DNA of 64,000 bases from Psettodes erumei (Eukaryota; Chordata; Actinopteri; Pleuronectiformes; Psettodidae), in assembly GCA_016785225.1 (NCBI GenBank), contig JAFBJZ010000772.1, positions 6,895,001-6,959,000 on the forward strand, written 5' to 3'. The position numbers were made by a program, and so were the translations under genes. The notes beneath the pieces were generated by a model. That model was not told where the DNA came from, did no database searches, and saw only the letters and a list, made by a program, of their open reading frames with translations. Below, piece by piece: positions 12,719 through 26,710 of this stretch (the stretch's first letter is position 1; every line of letters begins with the position of its first letter).

Positions 12719-13223
12719 TGTCAGGATTCACTTCCAAAGACTCTGTAAAGAGACTCTTGGTTTTCTGTTTGGACTCTGTTTTTGGTTTCCTGTTTTATTT
12801 TGGTAATGATTTCCTAGCATGTCTTATGGTGATTTACTTCCTATGGTTGATTGTGTGCCCCACCCTAATGAGTTCCACCTGTGTCTCGTTATGCCTTCCT
12901 CCCTGTTGTGTTTATATAGTCTTTGTCTTTCCCTCTGTCTTTGTCGATTTTTCTATTGTCACTGTTTTGCTCCTGTTTTTGCCCGCTCCTTGTTCCCTGC
13001 CATTTTTCTGTGTTGCCATTTTGTTCATTATCTCATGGGTTTTTGACTCCCATCCTGCCAGTGTTTCCTGCGAGTCCCTGGTTTTTCAGGTTTGGATTCC
13101 CTTGCTTCATTCAGCTGTAAGTTTGCTTTTTCTTCTGTTTTGGACACTGTTTGGATTATTAACTACAACACTACATCTCCCCATCTGTCTGTCTTGGTCT
13201 GCATTTTGGGTCCAACTCTTTGC
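12719..13223 (+). mobile_element. LTR-like interspersed repeat, copy 1
   Basis: Starts TGTCAGGATT and ends near ATTTTGGGTCCAAC. It shares with copy 3 (45677-46163) the block GACTCTGTAAAGAGACTCTT and the following GGTTTTCTGTTTGGACTCTG, and a TTTGGGTCC end is shared by all three copies. The strand is strongly pyrimidine-biased, which creates a long hydrophobic open frame that is not a real protein. A TATA-like TTTATATAG sits at about 12909, as in the promoter of an LTR. No internal retroelement genes adjoin it, so a solo LTR is the best reading. The element class is inferred. Confidence 0.55.
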
Positions 13224-15644
13224 GCCTTTTGTGGGAAGTGCTTTGATATTGTGGTTTCAAGAGTTGCCAACAGCACCGACCTGTTCACCCAACTGCATGC
13301 TTTGACAACAAATGTTGACTGTCATTTATCAAATTACCATTTGGAGACCAATGGCAACCACCTTTTGTAGAGTGTGGGGGACGGTAACACCCACCAGACT
13401 GTAGTCAGTGTTACCAGTTTCGTTCTGAGGTTCTGTTAGGTTCCATAGTGTCAGGAGATGGAATCAGTTACCTTTTCTTACTCGAATAATAAGTAACAGC
13501 CACTCATTTAAAAGAAACAAAAAAGAGAGAGGTGGAGTTATGGATAATGAGAAATGTAAGCTCTCCACTCCAGTTAAACTTTGTGTAATTTTTTAATATA
13601 GTTTATATATACAGTTTATGTATATACTGCAGGTATTAATTGTGTTGGTTTATTGGTAGAATGATGTTGCCTAGTTACCTGGACTCCTGCCTCTTTTCTA
13701 GACTTACATCAAGAACCGCAATGGAAATACTGGATGTCTTGGAGTTTACCGTGTTATCCTTGGCATTGTAGAAGTTGAATGCGATCTTTCCTCTCATAAT
13801 GTAAAATAAATTAAAGTGAACTAAACATCCATGATAAATATAAACGGAGTGGAGTGAGTCTTCAAATAACACTCTTGCTGATGCAGGAGTCATCTTTGAG
13901 TCACAGAAAAGTACTTAAGGTGAAAATAATGACCATCTGCAGAGGAATATGTAGTAAATTCCAGACCTGATTTATGTTGTTTTCATTATCGATTACAGAA
14001 TCTCCATAAGTGGCCAAGAAACACGGTGCAGTATTACACCTACAGCAGTCTTGCATCACTGGAGACCCTGTGAGACTTTTCATACCCAGAACACCACTAC
14101 TACAGAGTTTTCTCCTGTGAATGATCAAAGCAACCTCTCATACTTGATTTATAAAAAAACATTATAATGGAAAAGTGTATTATTCTGATAGATTGAAAAT
14201 GACAAAGAATTAGATGCAATAAATGAGAGAAATACAGAGTTATTTAATTGACAACATTTTTTTGTTAGCTTTGTTAGCCTTTCATGTAAAGGGCACACAC
14301 ATACATGTTTACACGGTGACCTTGGGATACCCGTAGTTGCATACATATCTCTGGTCGCTGCGTTTGAGGGCCACATGTAGTCATCATGCTTCAGTGCTAC
14401 CATAAATGCAGTTAAAAAGAAACATTCTCATGCAAATGGGGTGAGCTCAACAACAGTAATTTGTTGGTAATTGCTCATAAACATCCCCTATCAACACTGG
14501 CACATGTTATGGCACGAACATGGAGAAGAGACTCAATTGCAGTGAAGCCAGGCAGATGAAGCACACAGGGATGCAGCATGTATTTGTTTGGGTCATTAGT
14601 AACTCATGGTGACCCAGTGAGCCACAGCAATACAGCAGTGAAAGGGCCAAGGCTTTTCCTTGCTGCTCTAACTGTGCGTGTCTGTGCAGGGCCAATTGGC
14701 CTGCACCGATATCCCCAGTTCCTAGAATCACAACAATCGCTTGCATGACCTCAAACACCAAACACCAACCAAAGGAGGCAGAGCAAGGGCATTTGGATAT
14801 GGATGGGCATAATTTGTGTTTGGTGCATGCGTTTATAGCAGAATACAGAAAAACACATAGTGAGTGGTTATCGTGAAATAAGCTAAACATGTCAAGACTT
14901 TGTAAACTGTCTTCATCGCTCTGATGCATCTTGCAGTGGCAGGCAGAAATTAAAGGTTGCCGCAGCTTTTGTAGTTCTTGTTTGTTTACAAGGTCAGAGG
15001 GCAATTGGGGGTGAACAGCCTTTTTTTCTTTTACAGCAAACATGCCTTTGTGAGGTCATTAACTATGGTGTTAATTAGGGCCAATGCAAGCCATGGAGTA
15101 ATTATTTCCTGTTCCCTAAATGTTCTTTTTGGCACATGTCGCTATTTGATGTACTGTATGAACTCAATTCAATCACAAGGAATATCTTATGTATGTTCTG
15201 AAGTATGTATCTGTTGATGGAGGGTGTGGGTGAGGGTGAGGACAAGGCAGTTAAGGCGTGGAGATGCATATGCAGAAGAGCACTTTGTTTTTCTGTGTTG
15301 CAGAAGATCTTAAGCCTGTGGGAGCTCATCAGTTGAAGGTCATTGGAGCATTCAAAGTTAGTCTGGAAGGCCCATCAGCCCTGCTGCCAAATCCTCGAAA
15401 GAGTAGAGAAATGAAACAGCCAAGAGGAGTGGGTGGATGAAGAGTAAACACAGCATTTTGCAATCCTGTTGCACATTGTTGAACTGATACACCATCCCCA
15501 GTGCAGCTGTACTGTCTTATAAACACACACTCTATTGTTTTCGGCTACCTCAGATTGTTGTTGACTGTGAAAGAGGCCTTCGTTGTACCATTAAGGCTTT
15601 ATATGAGAGTTTGAGGCCGTAATTATAGTGTGAAAACTGAGTAC

Positions 15645-15669
15645 AGAGAGAGAGAGAGAGAGAGAGAGG
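15645..15669. repeat. (AG)n microsatellite
   Basis: Twelve AG units followed by GGG. Confidence 0.95.
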
Positions 15670-17418
15670 GCCTAGCTGATGGAAACCCAACACCTAAGAC
15701 CCAGTGGTAGCACTTTGACAAAGGAGGTCAGTGCAGAGTCAGATAAAGTTTATTTATGTTTTTCTATTACTCCCTTTCATCGACGTCCGCAGCATGGCAG
15801 ATAGTATCCCCACTTTGCTTATTTACTCAGAGAGCCCTACCTCTGGACAGCTCTCATTCAGCACTTAATGTCCATAACGCTTTGGGTAATTGTTGTTTTC
15901 CTCTGCCCCTGAAATCTCACCGCTTCACAAGACTAAGCTCCTCTGTCCTCTTGTTTATTTTCAAAGGCCTCAACCAGGACAAATACCCTCAGGTCAACTT
16001 CAACAGGCCAGCGGCCTTGTGCGCGCCTCAAAAGTGCCCTGAAAATCTGTTGAGCTGACATAAATTTGTTCCAGTTGCATGCAGCAGCAGGAAGAATGTG
16101 GATGGGTGTGAGAGAGAGAGAAGTTCTGGTGGTGGGACCAGCTCAGGTCTTGCCCAGACTGGGGCTTACAGCAGGGATCGCTCAGCTTCGGTCGGCTCTT
16201 CCCCGCTTCAAAGGCTGGGAGGAGAAGTTCTGTGAAATCATACAATAACAGTGACTATAACCACCCTTTCAAAACACAAGCGAACCGAACTGGATAGGTG
16301 GGAACAAGACAGGAGGAAGGGATGGAGTTTCACTGCTGATACAAGGAATGATAGGAACATATAGTATTTGCTTCTGTGCTATTTGAAGATACAGTATGTA
16401 GAGCATATGCAAACCCTCTCACTTACTGATTTAAACATGACATTACAAACTTTATTTGTCTGAGAAAACGTTGACTGGTCATGCTTACCCTCTATTGGCA
16501 GACACATATCCACACAATGGAAGTGCCCAATTCAACTTCACTTTCTTTCTGTTGGCTATTGCACTGCTCCGTTGGGGAAAATGTAGTCTGAGGTTATTAC
16601 TCATGGGCACCACAACTGTACCTGTTAAAGGTTAAGTGAGGTGACACTCAATGTTTCCCTTATATAGACCAAAGCCCACAATGATTTGATCCTTCTAGCA
16701 AATACTGTCTGTGAATCGAGAGCCCGATACAGCTTATTCGTCTGTACCGTAGCTTCACTGGCGTCCAAAAACTATTAAAAACACATCAGTGAGCCACACT
16801 GTTGCACTGGATGACATGTTCCTTTGTTACAATAAACACAGTCAGTGTGGTTTATTTTGAGTCATTCCAACACATGCTGTCCTGCTGCCATAAATGCTCA
16901 CTACTGTACCTAATTTGTGTTTATCCACAGCTGACAATAGTCCCCCAAAATGTCCTATTTATTCATGTTCGGGTAACTGTTACGTAAAACTACATTGCCC
17001 AGCAGTTTCGGGAAATGATCCAGCCATTATTATAAATTATACATTACATTTGTGACCTGTCTTTGAATATTAGTATGTGTTCAGTAGGAACCAATGGGCT
17101 CAGGACTGAGAGCAAGGCCCAAGCAGGCTGGAAAGTATGGAGACTGACTACCACACTTGTTTTTTATGGGATGTATTGACAGTAACAAAAAATAGAATAT
17201 CACTAGCCTTATCCTTTAAATGAGAGAATGTATTGTGTTGTTATAACTCCTGGGCAATGTCACATCCAAAAACACACAGAGTAAGAGTCAATTTTGAGCA
17301 AAGCTACACAGGATGAGTTGTATGATCCACAGAAATATTTTGCTTCCCACTGGGGTAACCCGCTCTAAAACTCTATGACCTCATCTAACTGAATGGTTTA
17401 TGGTTTCTTTTTCTGCAG

Positions 17419-17491
17419 TGGCTCCTCACAGAAGGAGACATTTTGGGGGATGCCGCTGTGTCGGGTTGCCCTTCCTCTTCCACGGAAAAAG
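17419..17491 (+). other. putative small exon (splice-bounded 73 nt)
   Basis: Bounded by a good acceptor (GGTTTCTTTTTCTGCAG) and the donor AAAAAG|gtaaaa. All three frames are open across 73 nt, so frame gives no evidence for coding. It could be an exon of a long non-coding RNA from the desert. Confidence 0.2.
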
Positions 17492-18079
17492 GTAAAAATT
17501 TCCCCGCTGATACACAACACATGGAAGCCATCAGCAGCGACTGGAAGCTTGTGGTGTGGTGACTGTTAGCAGGAGCCCGCAGACTCATACACACATACAT
17601 ATAATGTGTATGGAGATATATATCTGACATTTTGCTCACAGAGGAAACAGTACACAAATAATAGTGTGTGTTTTGTGTGAGCGGGTGTGAATGTGTGCGT
17701 CACTTGTGTTTTGTGTTTGATGTGTGTGAGCTGTGCTCCTGTTATTCTCTCTTTGACAGCTAAATCGTCCTCCTCCCTTCTCTGTACGTAACCTCAGAAG
17801 ATGATTAGTTCATATTTTCCCCCAATTGTATGGACTGCTCCCTGGTGGCGGGGCTGTAATGTGTTTTATAGATATGCTACAAGTCACCCCGTAAATAGGT
17901 CAGCTGTCTGAAGTGTGATGTGTCATGTGCTCCTTTCCAGCTCTGAAATGTCTTCTCTAATGAGCCCTAGTGATTTTGGAGAGGAAAACACCACAACCCT
18001 TTTTTCCAGTAAAGCCTCTCTCTGCCTCTCTGAGCCTCGCATGACAGAAACAAAAGCTGTTTGTCCTTTTGGGGATTGG

Positions 18080-18120
18080 GTGTGTGTGTGTGTGTGTGTT
18101 TGCGCGCGTGTGTGTGTGTA
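18080..18120. repeat. (TG)n microsatellite with CG core
   Basis: TG repeats interrupted by TTTGCGCGCG, an alternating purine/pyrimidine tract. Confidence 0.95.
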
Positions 18121-20643
18121 CTGTATGTGCATGTGTCTGTCTCCGCCATTCTTTCTTTCAATTTGCGCTCTTCTGTCATGCTCTCTCTTATTCATTTACC
18201 TATTTGTATTTGATCAATAAAATCTTTCCTGGTGATTAGGCGTTTCATTTAGCGCTTGAAGTTATTACTGAAAAAAATGCTGTTTCTTGTTGGAATCACA
18301 TTATTGTCCATTTGAACCCTCTAGTTAGAATTTGATGTATTGTTAAAAGAAATATTGTTCAGCATTTTAAGTCCTCATTTTAAATCCCAATAATAATCAG
18401 AAATCAATCAGAAATTCCCTCTTTTGTGCAATTTCATGCCTCTGTTTAATTGTCATCCACTCATCAGGTCTTATTTGCAGTGAAAATCTGTGGTTAATTA
18501 ATTGAAAACCACGTGTCGACAGATTTAGAGGATAATAAATTAAGCAAAACAAAGACAGCAATAAAAGGCAGCAGATTGCATCTTGCAAACAAGTGCTATT
18601 ATGGAGAACAGAGAACAGAAAAACAGGTTCCAGGGATCCTGCACTGACAGCATCATGAAAGTGGCATTCCTATTTGACTGACAATCTTAAAACAAAAATG
18701 TAGGCATGAATAGCAGTGTAACATAACCATGGCCACCTAAATCACCTAATAACACACAGCATGTAATAATACATCATTCACATACTACACTGTACGAATG
18801 CCCATAATCAAAGGCCAGCCCTGATTATCACCGCGCTCTCTCTGTTGATGAGTAACATATGCTGGCACTCAGGCCCCCCCACCGCCACCACCACCAACCC
18901 CCTTCACCCTTTGTGCCTGCCCTTCCTTGTGCCATGGATTCACAGGGCCCCATTCCCTATCTCTGCTCCCGACACAGCCTCGGATTGCACAAAGGGGGCA
19001 CAGTATCACTCCAGCCCGTCACTGTATCAGAAAGAACACATTTGCCTTACTATCTGTGACGCTGCACACTGGTATGCTCTATCTCTGCTTTTTTTATGAA
19101 CAACAGCCTTTTGCATCACAATTATAAAGTATGGTACTGACTTTGGTGGCCACTGATGCTTCTGTATCCGTCATGCTTGTTGGCCACTGAGTTATGACCA
19201 CCAGCCCTGCTACTCGACTTCCCAGAACTTTTACCATTGGCCAGCAACAGAGAGGATGATGATCGGAAATCTGTGTTTTTCTTTTGATAGCTGGTGTTTT
19301 CTTTTTTCCTCTGCCTCACATTTTTTGGGAAAGCCTGCAGTATTAATCAGTGACACCAATGTGCACATGACTCCCCAGAGCCTTTAATTCAACAGACATA
19401 GCAAAGAATTTCCAGATTTTATTCTGATTTGCAATTGGAAATTTACGAGAAAACAATCTATCACTGTTACAAGACTTTAATTCTGAATACAACGCTTCTT
19501 TGGGCTTGTCCTTTGGGTTTCCTCCTCCTCTCTTGCATACTGCAGCCAAATGTTAAAAATGATGTAAAGATATAATTAAGGTGTGAATCACTCATAATCA
19601 GATAAAGAAGGTGTTATGACACAAAATTGTTCTGAGTAACAACATTTTGCAAGTTGAAATAACAATCATTACACATCATTTTACATCTGGGACAGTACAA
19701 AGGTTCAAGGATTCATATTTCACATTTTTAAAAACCTGTCAACCTTACGTGACCTTTCCTGAAAGTGAACATCAGTCCCCTGTGAAAGAAGAGATGACTG
19801 TGCAGCCTTTTTGTCTTTGATTAGAGCATTTGTCAATAGTCAGCACTCTATTGGGTGATAGAATGTATTCTTTTACACCGTGTATGAAAAAACATGTCAT
19901 AAACAATGGAGCTCAAGGAGTGGACCTGAATGGGGTTCTCGGTTCTGCATGATCGACCCATCGAGTCAGAGGAACGTGTTTGAAGTTCGTGTAGGGGCAT
20001 TATGACGTGGAAGATAATATGGACCCAGCCGCTGTCATAATGACCCACTGGGCGTATGGGCACATAAAGCTTAATTGTCAGGCAGGAAGGAGGCTATTAA
20101 GCGTTGCCCATGAAGTGGGTGCCAAGCCACTCAAGCAGCACCCTGCTGCTGAGCTCCGCACCATGCAAAGCAGAGGGATGACTGGAACTGAGTATACATT
20201 GTGCGTCGCAGCCTTAAGGTCACAAAGGCAATGCCTGTGGGCCCCCTTAGTCTGTACATTAACACAGAGGGCACAGCTATGGTTCAGTAACCCTTTCACT
20301 CTCCTATCCCTCCATTCACTCATCTCATTCTCTCCATTCCGTGTCCTTAGCGCAATCATCTGATGCAAAACAAAAGCCTGAATTTTGATCCCACTTTATC
20401 GTCTGCCATGACAGAGCCTGCAGGAGTCTAAAGCTCCACTCTGTCCTGAGCAAACAGCCTTGTTCAGGAGGTACAGCATGCCAGTGTCCTGGAGAACTCA
20501 CCTCACAGCACCACTGAGCTATGCACATTCAGTTCATTCACTGACACATTAACCTCTAAATGAGCTCTGCTGTGGGGACCTTAATCTGTCTTTGGCCACA
20601 CAGACACTTTAATTCCCTCACACGCGCTCACAAACAAATACAT

Positions 20644-20644
<1 letters not shown>

Positions 20645-20678
<34 letters not shown>
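20645..20678. repeat. (CA)n microsatellite
   Basis: About 16 uninterrupted CA units, good marker material. Confidence 0.97.
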
Positions 20679-20680
<2 letters not shown>

Positions 20681-20837
20681 TGCACATAGACTCAGTGAAA
20701 GGCACCCGAGGGGTCAAGGGGCAGGATTTGACCGTTAGTGCTGCCGACACTGAACTCATTTAACTCCCCGCTGAATGGTGTGTGCATTGTGTGTTTGTCT
20801 GTGGATGTTTGTGTGTATTTGTGATCATGATGTGTGT

Positions 20838-20898
20838 CAGGGGGGAGAGGAGAGGAGCGGAGAGGAGTGCAGAGCAGAGGAGAGGAGAGGAGAGAGGG
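20838..20898. repeat. GGAGA-type purine minisatellite
   Basis: Repeated AGAGG/GGAGA pentamers with occasional CG or TGC interruptions over about 60 bp; one strand is almost entirely purine. Confidence 0.9.
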
Positions 20899-21189
20899 CA
20901 CTTTCATATGGGTGGGGAATTCACATGTATAAGATGCTGGCAGCTCCCATAGTGTTGCAGTCAATGGAATTTTTGCTTAATCCTCATTGAAACTGGGAGC
21001 TCCTTTCATGTTAGGACGCCAAAGTGACCCACCATGACCTTTTGTCCTCTCTCTTTCAGGCCTCGCTCTAACGATTAGCCCACGCTCACAATGCCAACGC
21101 ATGGAGAGGCGGAGACCAGTGTTCCTACGGCTCCAATACCCCTCCAGGGTCTGGGGAGTTCCATCCTCACCACCCAAACTGGCACATCC

Positions 21190-21355
21190 TGAATCAAAAC
21201 AGGGTGCAAGAAGAAGAAAGGGGGAGAGAGTGAGAGGGAAAGTAGGGAAGAGGGGGTGGGGGCGACAAGTGAATAATAGAGGAAATCCTTGAGACCGGTG
21301 ATGGAGGGAAAAGAGGATGAAGAGGGAGGGAAAGAAAGAATGAGAAACAGAAAAA
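21190..21355. repeat. purine-rich tract
   Basis: A run of about 165 bp dominated by A and G (AAGAAGAAAGGGGGAGAGAG and similar), containing G-runs. It creates spurious open frames on the opposite strand. Confidence 0.8.
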
Positions 21356-21867
21356 TACCACAGCAGCAGTCAGCATGGCGGATAAAAGCCACTCTTAAGA
21401 TAAGGTTGGCACAAATATGTTTTTGATCATGTCGCAGGGTCCACAGCAAACTTTGGAGAGGTTGCCAACTCACAACCACAGACATGCACAGATGTTTGAG
21501 ATATTAATGTTTGCAAAAAACAGAGATCCAGGATGGGTGAATTGCCTTACATGGTTGTGTGTTTGGCAGAAGTCTGCAACAATGTGGGGTGGAAACCCAC
21601 ATACAGACATAGACAAACACACACATCCAAAAGCGCATTCGTGCAAATGATGCAGACAGGCGATATGAGCATCCACCTATCAGAAATCTTTGACCTTTCT
21701 ATTCAAAGATAACAGAGGCAGGCTTAAAAATCACGACAAATTGCCCACAGTGTTTGTGTTTATTTGCTGAATTTTGTGTGTTCCTAGGTACGTGTAAAGA
21801 ACAGACAAAGCGAGAGTGTGTGAAAGCGTACATGCATGTGTGTGTACGTGTCACTGCGCAGACGATA

Positions 21868-21890
21868 GCACACACACACACACACACACG
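21868..21890. repeat. (CA)n microsatellite
   Basis: About eleven CA units. Confidence 0.95.
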
Positions 21891-23030
21891 CATTCATTAT
21901 TCATGAATGTGAGTGAATGCTTGCCAAAAACATATCGTTCAAACAAAGGCCATTTCTCAGTGTGTGGGTGTCTGTGTGTGTACACTTCAAAAACACATAC
22001 TCACTGAACTCTTGTCATACCCTTCCAACATATGCTATGAGTTTGGCCTGTGTCCCGAGGAGCACTGCCACATGACTGAGAGCCCAGACAGCCCCAAACA
22101 ATCAAACAATCCAAACGCTGAATTGCACTCAAGCACTGGAGTCATTTGGAATGTGATACAGGGAGTATAGAATTCAACCATATAGCCACAGATTTTTAGA
22201 TCTAAATTAGCTCCCTGGACCGATAGCTCTTCATCCTCGTGGCTTGAATGCCAGGAGCATTTTTGAGACCTCGGTGAAAGAAACCTCAAGTTCTTCCCGG
22301 TATCAATCGCATTTTCTCTGAGTACTAAATCTTTCCAAGAGGCCTCAGGATGCTTCCAAGGAATAGTGCACAAGGTTACTTTGTGTTACCCTTTCAGATG
22401 ACACCATCTTTTAACACTGTTTTCTCCTCTCGCTGCTGGTGAATTGATGTAAAAAAATACTCAAACGTGTCTTTGCACCTGTACACAGTATGCAATAACA
22501 CTGCAAGAAATACTCACCTGAGCATTCATCTTATTCTAAGAAACTCAGGTTTTTGAAACAAGTCACAATTCTGCTCAGCAAGTTGAGATAATTATTTCCA
22601 GTTTTTCTTCAATTTCGGTAATGTTTTTGGAAAATTAAAGAATTTTCCCAGAGTGTTTTTCACAAAACAGGGCAAAGCCACAAGTGAGATTCCACTCATA
22701 TGAGGAAAATGAGTAAAAGTTGAGTTGCAGCCGCTGGAATCATCTCAGCCCAGTGGCAGGTTGTTCACTGGCAAATGTCAAGACTTAATATCATGTGAAT
22801 TGACTTGTTACAGTGTGTATTTGTTTTGCAGGGAGCACACATTGGGGTGAGCTAACGAGGCAGGTCTCAGAACAGTGTCTCTTTGCAATCCAAGCCGCGA
22901 TACTTGATACTTGTTTTCGGCAGGAGAAACAATGAAAGTATTTAGTCAGATGTCACGCAGAGTGAGTTTGTCTCTTGTGCAATCCAAACCTTTGTTCATC
23001 AGGGCTTTCTCACTCACTGCATTGCATTGA

Positions 23031-23056
23031 CACACACAAACACACACACACAGACT

Positions 23057-23090
<34 letters not shown>

Positions 23091-23095
23091 CACAT
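23031..23095. repeat. (CA)n compound microsatellite
   Basis: About 65 bp of CA repeats with CAAA and GACT interruptions. Confidence 0.95.
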
Positions 23096-26032
23096 ACTAC
23101 ACCTTCCCCTGGTAGCTGGGCTCTCTGAGTCAGCGCTCAGTGTGTGTTTTCAATTACGCGCCCTCTGATCGCCCTCTCCTCCGCTGCAGATTCCTCTCCC
23201 GTCTGTAGCCCGGCTAACGGATATGCAGCCATATTATAGGTGGAGAGAGGAAGGGCAGGATTAGAGAGGGGCTGTATGGCAATAAGGCCTGCCAAAAAGC
23301 TCTCTCCCTGTCTCTCTCTGCCTCGCATAAACACACATGTTCACAAAGGAGCTGTTGTTTCCTTGCAGTGCTGTGTAGCAGGTTGTGATAATGCCGCTGC
23401 CAATACAGCTGTGTGTACCTCACATTTTTGTAACATAATCTCAAACAGACAAAGAAATGCAAACACGCGCGTGCACATGCACACACACTTAGAGTGAGGT
23501 GATTGGAATGCCCCTTGTGGGTTCCTGTGGGCATCCGCAGCATGCACCTCCCCAGTCACCACTCATACCTTTCTTTCCATTGTTTTCTTCAATAGCTTGT
23601 GAATCTGTGTATTTCTGTCTCACTCACGTCAGGATAATGTTTCACTGTTTGTGCACCTCGTCTGAGACTTCAAAGATCTTGGCGCACCAAATCTCCTTTA
23701 ATCGTGGCTGAGGAGCCATTGTGTTGATGATATGGTTATGACATTATGCCTTTATGATAAAGCTCATCAACGCCAAAGACAGTTAAGACTAATCCACTGA
23801 GCACACACGCTCGGCAGCATCACTTAACTCCCTCGGCAGCTTAACAAAGCATGGCCTGTCTCCTTACTTTGCCTGTGTTTTCTAGCCTTAATGAGGGGTT
23901 ACTGAGGCATCAAGGAGGCCCGTGTTTGTGTGTTTGCATGTGTACACGTATGCACGCACCTGAAGACAAACATGCACACAAGTTACAATCTGCGTTTCTG
24001 TGAATGAATCTGATAAATGCGCTTTGTTCAGCTCTTGGATGTTAATCAGCACCTATTACCTGAGTCAGTAAAGTTTGTCTGAGAAGAAAAAAAAAAGTCT
24101 AAACGTTGACTGAGCCACTTAATGTCGTTTAGAAAAGTAATCTTCTTAGCCAAGTTAAATATCTCTGTTCACATTTTCAGACAGTAATATCCAGCTTTGG
24201 TTTGGAGAGGCTCTCTAGAAATACATGGGCAGGAAAACATGTTGTTTTCATCTGCCCCTTTGCTGATTCCTATGAGTGCTTATCTGTGCACCATCCACCC
24301 TGGCTGACTCCATTGTACTCTTTTGTGCTACCCCGTAATCCTCAAAGACCAAGTTGAGGAGTTGTAATCTGTAGGAACACCTCATTCTGCCTCATTCACT
24401 GGCCCATGTAATGAAACCCCCCTTTGATGAATAAGTCGATTAGAAACCTCTATTTATGGTAAGTTATTCAAAAGGGGCTTAGGCGGTTAGAGGGATGAGT
24501 TGTTCTTAAAAGCACACACTGTACTTGGTGTTTAATAGCCAGGCCTCCTCCCCTCTCTTTGCTTTGCTGCCCCCATCATTATGCCTCTGCGTATGAAACT
24601 CCTCTGTCTGTCTTGATGACCTCCCCCAGCCCATCTCTCCCCTCTCCCTCCTCGTCCTTCTTCTTATCTAACGCTCGCCTGGCTACACTGCCAAGTTAGA
24701 ACACCAAAACTGATTTATGCAGTGGCCATCACAAGACAGCAACCATTCTTGGCTGTGGCTGGAGAGAGATAAAACCTCACCATAAAGACAGCATTGTTCC
24801 CAGTCCTGAAAACAGCCACAAGTGGGATAAATATGCTGCCTTTTTTTTCATGGCCTCCTCGAGGACTTGCATCTGCGTGGGTTTATGACTGATCTTCCCA
24901 AGATCGCATGAGGATCACATCTGCAGTGATTGATCACGGCAAAGTCACCTACAACAATAAAGAGAGAGAACTGGAATCATCAGCGCAACAATGACAGAAT
25001 ACAGTGAAACGTGAGATCTTGCACATGATAAAGTGTCCTCAAAGTTTAGACCAGAGAGGATGGATGCTGCTGAGTGGCGGCGTATGAACATAAGCAGGAA
25101 TGTAAAGATGTATTTCATCAAAACTGGAACATGATCTGTCTTCCTGTTCTGTATGGCTTTTGCTTCATCTCTTATAAATCAGTCTCCAAAATGCATCTCT
25201 TTTTGATAGGGATTATCAAAAAATTTTCTTTTGTTGCATAACTCCTGCTTATTTTTTCCACAAGCAGACTGACATTAACAGTTCTGCAATTTTCTAAATA
25301 GGATATACCACAACATTGTGTAAGTCACTCTCTGCAGGCCGCATTTTTATGGCAATGCAAAGTATTTTCCTAAACATGAAAACACTGTAGAAAGTAATTT
25401 AATTATTGTTTTAAATGCAGGATGCAAGTGTTCTGTCTCAAATAGCTGCTGAAGGAAATGAAGCACGCAAAACCCACTTTTACATGCATTGCCCAATCAC
25501 CCTTGCATAATAATGCAGATCACTTACATTAATGTGAGAAAAAGTTCTGAAAGGCATAAGCACGAGAAAAAAACCCTCCTAAGCTATTTGATTGTTAATT
25601 GTGCCTATTTGAGAGTATCCTCAACAACAGTCAGCTTGTTTGAACAAATACAAACTGACTCCAAAAAAGGCAAAGAGGGAACAATACCGGGACTACAGTG
25701 GCTTACATGGCCATTTGAGCATAAGCTATATTTTTGCAGCACTAATACCATCAGAGCAACATTATGAAGCAGCTTTTATTGAACCTTTCCTGAAGATATT
25801 TCACAATAAAAGCACTCCAGGGAAGGGAGGGGATTATGTGTCCCCAACAACTGGAAGGGTTTTAATGTGAAACAGATGAATGGAAGTGTTGAGCTTGTAT
25901 TAACAGCAAAACCACATCAACAATCCAATTAACGCAGCGACTGGGAGCAAATCAGAAGACGGGGAGGCAAAGATAGGATACCACACAAATAACATGGGAT
26001 ATTAAAAATGGTCTCACTCTAAAAATAGTCTG

Positions 26033-26034
<2 letters not shown>

Positions 26035-26067
<33 letters not shown>
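26035..26067. repeat. (TC)n microsatellite
   Basis: Sixteen uninterrupted TC units. Confidence 0.97.
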
Positions 26068-26070
<3 letters not shown>

Positions 26071-26710
26071 ATTATCCCAAGCACCCAATCACATTGTGGT
26101 TGGCAAATGTTAAATCTGTTCTCCTCTCTTCTGCTGTCAGCTGTCATTCCAGGGTGACATGCAGCAACCCTCATCTACCCCATTCACCTGCAGTACAGTG
26201 TCCAGGATGAGCTTATCAGAGCTTCTTTCTTCTGCCATCATCATCAGCATAACCATCACCAGTTTCCAGACCCTCAGGGGGTTTCCTATACTATGCCCAG
26301 CCTCACCCCACTTTTAATATGATGACATCACAATTGGGTCTAATCATCGAGGACTCTCATATCTCTCACATTTCTTCCCTGGTTGTGCATGTGGCAATAA
26401 AACATTTTATTTGTTCACTCAGAATAAAGTCTCTGCTGTTTGGACTTGATGTATGCAATGAAAAGCATGAGAATGAATAAATAAGAATGAATGAAAAAGA
26501 GCTTAAGCGAGATCTTTAAACCCTGCCTCACTCTAAGACCCTTTTTAAAGCTTATTGAGGCCTTCACAGTTATGTGAAAACCCCCTTAACACCAAAATTA
26601 GCACCTACATGCAGGTTTTTTAATGTGGGTAAACCTGCTTAAACAAGTAAATGACTCCATTCTCATTTACAGCATTTGCCTTTCTAGGGTTTTTTCATTT
26701 TTTTCTGGTG

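Larger units (their letters stand above)
13230..26700. other. intergenic desert with microsatellites
   Basis: Apart from the short repeats listed and the small putative exon at 17.4 kb, I see no coding family, RNA gene or intact mobile element. The 178-codon minus-strand open frame at 14507-15043 is about the length expected by chance in this much DNA. Confidence 0.6.

Noticed and set aside
12718..13305. 195-codon hydrophobic plus-strand open frame resembling a membrane protein
   Set aside because: It lies in a pyrimidine-biased LTR-like repeat, where T/C-rich codons automatically give Leu, Phe, Ser and Cys; the same repeat at 45.7 kb breaks the frame.
14507..15043. 178-codon minus-strand open frame with ATG
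   Set aside because: No known motif, no good splice or promoter context, and a frame of this length is about what is expected once by chance in 64 kb on six frames.
17838..17858. CTCF-like sequence CCCTGGTGGCGGGGC
   Set aside because: At least three mismatches to the core consensus in either orientation; a similar partial match occurs at 48553.
21060..21120. Strong acceptor CTCTCTCTTTCAG on the plus strand
   Set aside because: No downstream donor giving a sensible exon; the following sequence enters a purine tract.
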